This document shows, piece after piece, positions 36,201 to 48,200 of a stretch of 64,000 nt of DNA. This DNA comes from Sipunculus nudus. Taxonomy: Eukaryota > Annelida > Sipuncula > Golfingiida > Sipunculidae. How positions within the stretch are numbered: the first letter of the stretch is position 1; every line of letters starts with the position of its first letter. The DNA lies in contig CM049318.1 in the NCBI GenBank assembly GCA_026874595.1, forward strand, positions 3,719,741-3,783,740, read 5' to 3'. The position numbers and the translations under genes are program-made. The notes below the pieces were generated by a model. That model made no database searches. It had not been told where the DNA came from and saw only the letters and a program-made list of their open reading frames with translations.

Positions 36201-39200
36201 TAGGAGATCTTGGGAACATCTAACATTATGCCGAATTTTGGATTCCTAGGTCTTACGGTTTCAAAACGTGCCACATCTACGGACGGACGGACAGACGGAC
36301 GGACGACGGACAATGGACCACAACTATAGCTCAGATGACTTATAGTCAGCTGAGCTAAATATAATGATCCACATTTCCCAACTGGTCAAAGAAGATATCC
36401 TGACACTAAAGGCTTACTTTAACCAAAAACAACAGTTTCCTACTGCAATTAACTGTTTGGGGCATGTACCAAAAAACATATACCTCCAGGTTTATCTCAC
36501 CACCTACAGGTCCAGTCTCTTAAAAGGTCTATCAGTATAGAACCAAGAGACATGTTAGCCACACACATGTGGCTGGCTTGGACAAAATGACGGCTGACCT
36601 AAGTAGTAAGCCAAGTTTCATGACTCAACTCGGCTGGCAAAATGTTGTATGGCTTAAACTGACCTGAAAGCCTATATAACCTTTTTATTTAAACAAGTTA
36701 TCTATATTTCATGTGACCCCTATATTTTTAGGGGTGTCAGGCTTGACCATGTATTTGAATGGGGCGGGGGGTTAGTCAGTAAGCTTCAAATTAAACAAAA
36801 CTAACTTTGTGATAGTCTGTATATGTTTCAGTCATTTTTTATTTTAAAAGATTGATCTTTTAGTATTAATTTTTCTCAAGCCAAACTGAGCCGCACAAAA
36901 TTGGTTTACTTTTGCTTAATGAAAAATACAGGCAGTGCCTCCTAATAAACTGGGCTTGGCTTGATCATAACTCGGCTAGCGGTGGTGTAAATTTGCAGCT
37001 GTGCTGGGCTCTATATCGGCAGACAAATTTGTAATTTGAGCATGTCCTCTGACCACTCGGAGGTTGCATCCTGCATCCCCATGTCTCATTGAACAGCAAC
37101 CCCAGAACCAGCCACTTTCCAATAATTCACTGGGCTCCACACAGGGGTCATTAATCATACAGGGTCTCCCCAGCTCACTGATAATACCTCAGTGTTGACA
37201 GCAAGTGTCTGACGGGTTTATGCAAGGTAGGTATGGGAAGTCAATGTGGGGGAACTAACAGGGACTCAGGGTGACAGCAGGTAAAAGTGACAACAAACTA
37301 GTTCTGCATTTGTAAACACAGTCTGTATGCTCACTACCCCTCAATGGAACTTTTGCTTTGTTTTCCATATCAATGTCCCCTATCAAAGTACAAGGTCTAA
37401 GTTTCTTCTTAAGGATGCATGTGATAAGACATCACACATAACACATATGCAGCACATGTTAGGTGTCACACACGAAATATATGCATCATGGGTAAGGCTC
37501 GCTACTACCCATAATTTCAACATGCAAGCTGTAACTTCTTGGTTATAATGTAAGCAAAATAGCAGCCCTAATGAGCTGTGAGAAATAAACTTGTCAGGGT
37601 TCTAAAAGAGAACAAGGATGCAACACAAAGAATACTCAAAGGACATGGTCCAGGAGAGAATCTATCTGCACAGAGAGTTGGGTAACAAGGCGACATGTAA
37701 CAGCAAAGTTTAGAGTGGAATAGCACTTTCTTTTTGACCGCACCCAAATCCTCAAATTACAGTAAGATTTTTTTTTAAATTTAAGAATACAAATTTTAGT
37801 GTCAACTTGTTGAGCCATCAAAACCAATGGCCTGCAAGTGCTGCAAAATGGACTGTCTTGGAGAGGTTGGAAAATGATCCCCACTGTCTGGTTGAATGAA
37901 TGCTGCCAAATCTAGATATAACTCTAATGCTATTAGTATTAGTTAGCTGATCTATATTTAACTCAGCTCTCTTTTCCTTACAAACCAGAGGAGCATAGCA
38001 GGGATGTGACTTACCGGAAGCCCTTAACGATGACACAGATATTGGTGTAACAGATGATTGTAGCTGACCAGGACTTGGACCAGAAGAACTGCAACTGATC
38101 CCCAACCTGTAACAAAACAGGGGAAAGTGTTAAGTGAAAAACAATGATTAACATATCACTATCAATACAGTAAAACCTTATATCAAGTGAAAACTCATTC
38201 ATGAATTTATATTCTAATAATTATACTTCGCTAAATCTGTTTTTACTTGGTTTCTAATAACAGATGATAGTTTATATTAAGTATCTGGGATTAGGCCTTG
38301 GAACACTTAACACAACAATTTCTGGAAATACTGTAAAACAATTTTTAACTTTAACACCAGTCTTCCCCATTACATGAAGCAAGCTTTCCTATCCAATAAA
38401 GTTGAGTGGTTTTGAAATACATGTGATAGCTGAACATTTCTCAAAATATAAAGGTTAAATCATCAATGTCTGACATCAGATATAATAACTAGTCAAATAA
38501 CAAGGACTGATATATTGTTAAACTGTGTTGGCCCCTGGCAGCTGATCTGTCTCTGTACAAGTTACAAACTGTTAGTATTAACAGCCACATGCTGGCAATC
38601 CACAGTTTTTAAAATTTCAGATATTCTTTAATTTCCAGTGACAGTGACATGAAAACTTTCTAAAAAATGTGTAATAAAACTATTATAAGCGTGTTTCTCA
38701 GTGCTAAAACCATAACATTAACAAGTATGTTTCTCAGTATCAAAACATTACTAAATGGAAGCGGAAAGAGTCTGAAATGACTATGTTATTGAGGACTTGG
38801 AAGAACTTCTTTTTACAGTTGGAAAAATTTACAACATTATTTTATGAAAAGACTGTTATTCATGAAGTAACAGGAGCTTATCCATAAAAGAAATTTTCCT
38901 TTTATTATTGTGACAGGCAGATCATCATCGTAACCTACCCCTGGTTTGGAGCAGCCGTGACTGTCTGACTGATGTCCTTCTTCTTGCGCCCTACAGGTGG
39001 TTTCTTGAGCTGCGTGCTGCTCTCTGGTATGGGACTAGTGGCAGGGGACTGTAGTGGCGTGTCCTTACAGGGCTGTTTGGCACCACGTCCCTTGCCGTTG
39101 TTTGTCACCTGTTTTAACCTTTTGGGCTTTTTCTTGTCATCTTTATCTTCAACTCTGAAATAACAAAATTTTTTATCAGAACCCTGAACCAAAACTACCT

Positions 39201-42200
39201 TACACTTTGACCAATTAAGTAGAACCAGCTATGAAAGGGAATCATTTGCTTGATTTGTATGTTAAAAGGCCTCTAAGTAATAGCTCATATTCACTACAAC
39301 ATAAGAGGTACTCAATTAAAGAAAATTTAAAACCATGTGGAAAATTTAAAACCATGTGGTTACATTACATGATTTTGAAGATGTGTGGAAAATAAAGTAA
39401 TAAGTACACACATTCCTTTTCTGGTTTAGCTAGACTTAATTTAGCCCTAACATGCTGGTGTTTGCTTCCCCTAAGCTAATATAAAACAAAACATATGGAC
39501 TTACTTTGTCCTTGGCCTCTTAGCCAACAATCTATCACCTTTTGAAGCTTCAGCCATATCACTGATCTCGCCATCTTGTAAAGAATTTTCGCAAGATGCC
39601 CCTGGCAAGGATGGCAGTGGAGAAGACGACACACTCGGGGCAAGAGAGGGCGCTGTCAGTGACAACAGACTGGATACTGCCACTGTCTCCGGGCAGCTGG
39701 ATAAACTGTCTATGCTCCCTGTTGGGGTGCTTTTATCACTATCAATGCCAGGTTTTTCTATATTATTTATGGGCATTGGGACCACTGATTCCTTGACCGC
39801 ACCTTTACTCTCCGGTGTCGGTGGTATGTCTTCCTTGACCACCTCCTTCTTGACGGATGTCAACGGGCCGGGTATGAGGCGTAGAGGGTCCACTGTTACC
39901 ACATCAGGTTTTACATTGTTTTCTTCTGATTTTACGCTGCCAGGGTCTATCACTTCACAGTGGTTGTTTCCACTGTGTGCCGTACTTGTTGGAGGAATCT
40001 TACTCTCCATGAATGGAGGGTGAAACATGACAAACCCAGACTTGTGAGGAGCTCGAACCTCTTTGAGCTGAAAAAAAAACAAAAATGCAGTCCTCAAAGG
40101 TTCATATTCATTTGAAATAAAATGAGTATTATCTAACATTATAACTAATTTTAGCTGAATACAAAACTTTCCCAGCAAACCATCCTGGCACCCTGGCTTA
40201 ATATCGCCAATGCACCTCTTATATGCTGTGAGTATACAGTTCATGTACACTACTGTGTGAAATGTAACCAAGCCTCATGAAATTCACATCTAACAAACAT
40301 GACGCAGCTATCAGTTACCAATACTTCAGAATCACCTTATATATAGTTCAGTATGGCCAATAAGCATAATTTATTTAAACAGAAGTGTACTGTAAAGTCT
40401 TATTTATATGTATGCAGGAACTTCCCAGCAGCCTCCCGGTCCTTGTTATAAATTATGATGACTACACCTGGTAACAAAAGCATCTTGAATGCATGTCACT
40501 AAGATTAAAACCACACTGAGGATTACACATCAACTCTTAAACATCTTCTTTATTTTCCAAAGAAAGGTGTACATTCAGCACAATAACAGTATCGAATAAA
40601 TAAACACGGTTTGCCAACTCACGTGTCATTCTTCCTATGCACTGCCCCTGTTTTCTAGATTCTTAATTTTTTTATATCTCATAAATTTTAAATAAGAGTC
40701 ACCTGTCTGTTTGCATAATTATTTACCTTTCTTATTTCAATAACATGGAAATTAAAGGAATTATGAATAATCCTGTAACTCTACATCTAGATTCTTGTTT
40801 AATATTATATATGAAGTATCACTTAGATGTCATATGCATATGATGTACCTCTCATCATTTCATATTTACTCTCTGGCAAGTGATATACTCAATTTTCTTC
40901 AACCTTAATTCAAATAGCTATAGTATATGACTCTGACACTAAATCTATACATGTATGTCAACCCTCTATCTCATAAATCTTCTTATTCCTTCTTTGGCAT
41001 ATAAATCCTATGGTTTATAAAAAATTTCCATCCTTTGCCCATTTTGCACTTCCAGATCATCTTTGTAACCAAGGGCAACAGCACAATCAGTAGCTTCATA
41101 CATTAACCCTTTAAAACCTGTGATACCACGTCACATGACACCCCCTCATCATATCATAACGCACCAAAACGCACTCAAATTGGACACTACGAACTCCCGG
41201 TTTTAGCTCGGTCTTGGAGCTAAAATTAACATTGGACACAATTTCGGTTCTATACCGTTCCAGAAAACCCCTACCGTAAAGTTGATAATATTTTTATTCA
41301 TTTACCAGGGAAATTCTTATAAATATTCATAAAATTCTAATTTAGACTGTTGGAAAGCCGATTGGTTGAAAGGCGTCGGCAAGGGACACCCGTAATGTCA
41401 ACAAACGCAATGTTTCAACTGAACGTGCGACGTAGTTATAACAATAAATCATACCAAACTTCCACAAAAGATTGGTATCTATCTTCATTATTACCATTCT
41501 GTACTACAAATGTGAATATTTCTCATTAATTTAGACATTTTGTGTGTTTATGTTGCCTGTTATGAAAGACGAGTGATGTCATCAATTTTTAAGATGGCGG
41601 CCGTCAGACTTGCAGCTTGATAGACCTTGTGCTTTGACAAATTTCAGAATGTTTTGAACAAAATAAATATAAAATAAAGTTTAATAAACTTAAGTTACTC
41701 AAATAAGAGAATTTTTGCTTATGTCTATAGATAAAAAAGACGTCTGACATCGTTTTGACACTGGATAACCATAATGCAATGCGACGGGGATTCCCCTGGA
41801 CAGGCAACATAAATGTGATATACGCTTTACTGGGAGTACCAAAACAATCTAAGTAAACACATAACAAAGTTGGAAAAACGGGTAGAAAAGTTAGATTTTA
41901 CCATTCTGTAAGACTTTTGGCGATTTTTGTATTTTATACATATTTGATGAGTAAATCCGTGAATGTGACTTTTTTTCCACCTTTCTTTGAAGCTCACCTG
42001 GTCTTAATTAGTTTTCATAGCAGAACAGGTAGGATGTGGCAATTTGATCCTTATTTGTAATCAACATAATATTTCATGTTAAATGTACAATTATTATTCT
42101 TATACATAATTTGGTACAAATCCTATATGGTTTTGTCTAATTTATTTAAGCACTCCACACCTACATTACTTTAATAATCTTAATCATATTACATTAACCT

Positions 42201-45200
42201 GGTTTACCTACATCTTCCATGACAATACACCAGTTACTGGCAGATGATAATTCCCTTATTGGTTCTGAATTCTGCTACATCTTCACTGGGATATACTGCA
42301 GACATTTATGTAAAAATATGCTAAAACAACAAGGACACTAAACTTACCTGAATTTACCTGATTTACCTGGTTCTTTTAATAGATATATGTGAAATTTATG
42401 ATTGATTTAGTTATTGACCCCTTGCTTGGTATCTCTGTAAATTGTGTTAAAAATTTCATAAGGATCCACCAAAAACTGATCAGGTTATCAATCATAACAT
42501 TAATGTACAGTGTGTCAAAATTTAAAGTGTGAGAAACCTAAAATTAATCTGAACAGTATGGGGGGGGGGGGGGGGGGGTTGTTTTGTAACAATCAAATAC
42601 AAACAGTAAAGGGTTAAATCCTTATTAGCAACCCATGAAACTTCTGAATTAAGGCGTGTTAATACTGAAATACAGCACAACTGCCTTGGGTGTCAAGCAG
42701 TAGAGACTACAGATTTAGAAAACCTCCAACAATTATAGCATCCTAACCTTTCCTTTTTCTGCTCTGAGCGGTGGCATTTTCTCCGGCGTTGAGTCCGGAG
42801 TTGGGTTCTCTGAAGGGATGGGCTTGAAGGCTGGAATGGTCTTAATGTTGATATCCTTTTTCTGAAACAAGCACAAGTTACTTCAGCATGAGACATGGTC
42901 ACTTAAAATCAAGGGGGGGGGGGGGTTATTCAGACACCATTACATTTGATTAGTTACTATTACTGTTTAACAGAAATTATATAAATTTCATTAATATTAC
43001 TGAAAGCTATTAATGGTATGATTATTATTGAAAAGAACTGGTTTACTATTATGGGTACTGACAGGTTGATATGCAAATGAAGGTGACAGGTTATAAGAGA
43101 AATATGATAATTTTCTGTTCACTTGTTAGCTATCCATAACAATTTTCCCTTTGGCAAAATTTGACAATTGTGACAGGTCACAGAGATTGTTACAGATAAA
43201 TTTGGATGATCAGGTTGCAGACAAGCATCTTGACTTTTAGGATATGTTCAAAGTGGAATCTTTCATCAAATGAAAATTATGACAGTTGCAGGTTATAATG
43301 GGCGACTGTAAACAATTCATATATCAGTAGGAACATTACTCACCTTGGTGACCAGTTTCTTGAAGTGGAAGGCACAGTAGCCGCAGTATTTAACATTGTC
43401 TTGGTAATTCCCAGCTTCTTCACACAGGAGCCCTTGTGTTTGACCACTGTAAGAAAATAATATAAACAAATAAACAAAGCATTTAAGTGTCTCCTTCAAA
43501 GGTACATTTTTATCATAAACAAACCTTAGTTAAAAGGGGCCTATACATTATCTGACGTTTATAAAATAAAGCTAATCATTTGGATCATTTATAAAAATAG
43601 GTAAAAAAATATTGCACACAGGCTTTTGGTTTTGTTTATATTAATGTGTTTATAATATGTGGGAGGCCTGCAAAAATAATCAAAACACATATAGAAAGGA
43701 AATCTAACCGCAAGTCAGATATGACACAGCTTGGCAAACGGTGTCATGCACCAAGTAACCTTTGAACCTCCATCTATATGTAACCAACCACCTTAGGTTA
43801 CATGTTTTTCACCGTTTGTCAAAATTGCTGTGTTTACAATCAGGCTGTGGATAAACAAATTCTTATATTCTTCAAGAAGGTGTTATAAGAACTTTTCACA
43901 ACCAAAATTACACTTAGATCATTAATATATACACAGAGTAAGCAAGAATAATTACTTCTGCCACAATACCTTTGTTTCATTGGAGTCCTAAGTGAGTTAG
44001 ATGAATTTGGCTAATTATTGCCAATAGCTGTCATTTTCTGCATCTATACTTTAATATGGCTTACGAATAGGTTAATATTTTGTGGTGAAGATAAATTTGT
44101 CATTCTTTATGTATATGCACATGACATTTCTATTTTTTATAATTGAATGAGAAAATATGATAGTTTTTCAATCTGACAGAGAATAACATTTTTTATTATT
44201 TATTTAAAAAGCTTCTTAAATTTACTTATTAACATTTCATTATTATTTGGAGGATTTTTAAAAATAATATACACAGCAAACAAAGTGACAGACCAAGTTA
44301 TTGATGGCTTCAACATCTCTTTCCTTACAAGTTTGCAGAGCACTTGTCCAGTATGTTTCAACATGAGGCCAAGAATCCTAATATTGTCTAAAATTGTCAA
44401 CTTGTTTAATTTCAAAATCTGAAAGCCTACTTCTTCCTTTGTGACTTGTTACTCTAATATGGCTGCAAAATCTGTCACACGGACTGCTGTAACTGGAATC
44501 AGAACAGTCTGAAAGGTATCCCTGAACTCAGTAAAGGCTATTTGGTAAAGGCAATACTATTAATACATGTCAACTTGGTTAAATATCTTAGAAAACAAGA
44601 GCATCAACTTACCAGGTAACATGAAAATGCTGCTTGCAACCATTCTTATTACACTGCATACATGCCCCAGATGTAGCCTTGCCTTCTCGACCTTGCTCTT
44701 CACAGATATAACACACCTACAGAAATGGTACAGTCAAATGGATGACACAGAAATAACATACCTACAGGAATGGTTTAGTCACACAGAGGTCACAAATACA
44801 ACACACCTACAGAAATAGTACAGTCAAACAGACGTCACAGATATAACACACCTACAGGAATGGTACAGTCACACAGAGGTCACAGATATAACACACCTAC
44901 AGGAATCGTACAGTCAAACAGACATCACAGATATAACACACCTACAGGAATGGTACAGTCAACAGATGTCACAGATATAACACACCTACAGGAATCGTAC
45001 AGTCAACAGACGTCACAGATATAACACACCTACAGTAATGGTACAGTCAACAGACGTCACAGATATAACACACCTACAGGAATGGTACAGTCAACAGACG
45101 TCACAGATATAACACACCTACAGGAATGGTACAGTCAACAGACATCACAGATATAACACACCTACAGGAATGGTACAGTCAACAGACGTCACAGATATAA

Positions 45201-48200
45201 CACACCTACAGGAATGGTACAGTCAACAGACATCACAGATATAACACACCTACAGGAATCGTACAGTCAACAGACGTCACAGATATAACACACCTACAGG
45301 AATCGTACAGTCAAATAGACCTCACAGATATAACACACCTACAGGAATCGTACAGTCAACAGATGTCACAGATATAACACACCTACAGGAATGGTACAGT
45401 CAACAGACATCACAGATATAACACACCTACAGGAATGGTACAGTCAACAGACGTCACAGATATAACACACCTACAGGAATGGTACAGTCAACAGACGTCA
45501 CAGATATAACAAACCTACAGGAATGGTACAGTCAACAGACGTCACAGATATAACAAACCTACAGGAATCGTACAGTCAACAGACGTCACAGATATAACAC
45601 ACCTACAGGAATGGTACAGTCAACAGACGTCACAGATATAACACACCTACAGGAATGGTACAGTCAACAGACGTCACAGATATAACACACCTACAGGAAT
45701 GGTACAGTCAACAGACGTCACAGATATAACACACCTACAGGAATGGTACAGTCAACAGACGTCACAGATATAACACACCTACAGGAATGGTACAGTCAAC
45801 AGACATCACAGATATAACACACCTACAGGAATCGTACAGTCAACAGACATCACAGATATAACACACCTACAGGAATGGTACAGTCAACAGACGTCACAGA
45901 TATAACACACCTACAGGAATGGTACAGTCAACAGACGTCACAGATATAACACACCTACAGGAATCGTACAGTCAACAGACATCACAGATATAACACACCT
46001 ACAGGAATGGTACAGTCAACAGACATCACAGATATAACACACCTACAGGAATGGTACAGTCAACAGACGTCACAGATATAACACACCTACAGGAATCGTA
46101 CAGTCAACAGACGTCACAGATATAACACACCTACAGGAATGGTACAGTCAACAGACGTCACAGATATAACACACCTACAGGAATCGTACAGTCAACAGAC
46201 ATCACAGATATAACACACCTACAGGAATGGTACTGTCAAACAGGCGTCACAGATATAACACACCTACAGGAATCGTACAGTCAACAGACATCACAGATAT
46301 AACACACCTACAGGAATGGTACAGTCAACAGACGTCACAGATATAACACACCTACAGGAATGGCACAGTCAAATAGATGTCACAGATATAACACACCTAC
46401 AAGAATGGTTCAGTCAAATAGAAGTCACAGATATAACACACCTACAGGAATGGTACAGTCAAACAGATGTCACAGATATAACACACCTACAGGAATGGTA
46501 CATTCAAACAGACGTCACAGATATAACACACCTACAGGAATCGTACATTCAAACAGACGTCACAGATATAACACACCTACAGGAATCGTACAGTCAACAG
46601 ATGTCACAGATATCACACACCTACAGGAATGGTACAGTCAAACAGACGTCACAGATATAACACACCTACAGGAATGGTACATTCAAACAGGGGTCACAGA
46701 TATAACACACCTACAGGAATGGTACAGTCAACAGACGTCACAGATATAACACACCTACAGGAATGGTACAGTCAACAGACGTCACAGATATAACACACCT
46801 ACAGGAATGGCACAGTCAAATAGATGTCACAGATATAACACACCTACAGGAATGGTACAGTCAAACAGACGTCACAGATATAACACACCTACAGGAATGG
46901 TACAGTCAAATAGACCTCACAGATATAACACACCTACAGGAATGGTACAGTCAACAGATGTCACAGATATAACACACCTACAGGAATGGTACAGTCAACA
47001 GACGTCACAGATATAACACACCTACAGGAATGGCACAGTCAACAGACGTCACAGATATAACACACCTACAGGAATGGCACAGTCAACAGACGTCACAGAT
47101 ATAACACACCTACAGGAATGGCACAGTCAAATAGATGTCACAGATATAACACACCTACAGGAATGGTACAGTCAACAGACGTCACAGATATAACACACCT
47201 ACAGGAATGGTACAGTCAACAGACGTCACAGATATAACACACCTACAGGAATGGCACAGTCAAATAGATGTCACAGATATAACACACCTACAGGAATGGT
47301 ACAGTCAAACAGACGTCACAGATATAACACACCTACAGGAATGGTACAGTCAAATAGACATCACAGATATAACACACCTACAGGAATTGTACAGTCAAAT
47401 AGATGTCACAGATATAACACACCTACAAGAATGGTTCAGTCAAATAGAAGTCACAGATATAACACACCTACAGGAATGGTACAGTCAAATAGACATCACA
47501 GATATAACACACCTACAGGAATGATACAGACAAACAGACGTCACAGATATAAAACACCTACAGGAATGGTACTGTCAAACAGGCGTCACAGATATAACAC
47601 ACCTACAGGAATGGTACTGTCAAACAGGCGTCACAGATATAATACACCTACAGGAATGGTACTGTCAACAGATGTCACAGATATAACACACCTACAGGAA
47701 TGGATAGAGTCAAATAGATGTCACAGTTATAGAACACATTTGGTTCTGGACATGATAATCATCCAAAATGCTGGACACTACAAGTGACAGGGTACCAGAT
47801 GGTCACATGTGAAATGAAATATATGTCACATTTGAAATGAGAATCCAGTGAATTCGGACAGGAACAAATGGACTTGGAGAATTCCAGAGTCAACTAGTTG
47901 AAGTGGGCATTCCCATATCAACTGGAACTTAACCAGTATATGTGGGGGTCACCCATCTCAATGGCTGACACTTGAATAGTCACTATTATTCGAATCTTGG
48001 CTAGTTGACTTCCATATCCCAATGAACACTGGATGATGTAGGGATATCCTGAAATCTGCCAGTTAAATTTGGAATATCCTGTAGAAATTCCAGGGTTAGC
48101 AGGATTTACCAACCAATATTTTTAAATACAAAAGTGTATCAAACCAGCCCCTTATATGTCACCATAACCTAATTTCAGGTTTCCAAGGGGATTGGCCTAG

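Noticed and set aside
36976-37158. 60-codon minus-strand open frame in intron 10
   Set aside because: No domain and no suitable splice sites in phase; not needed for the MLLT10 frame.
39596-40023. Plus-strand open frames opposite MLLT10 exon 8
   Set aside because: Antisense shadows; the minus strand is continuous with neighbouring exons by splice phase.
44701-47740. CRISPR-like array
   Set aside because: Regular ~44-bp units, but with no unique spacers; eukaryotic context; the unit is a copy of a splice junction.
46316-47787. Long plus-strand open frames with a 15-residue repeat (THLQEWYSQ-like)
   Set aside because: They arise because 45-bp units are a multiple of three and lack stops on that strand. 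The array is antisense to MLLT10's splice-site repeat, and 44-bp units keep breaking the frame.
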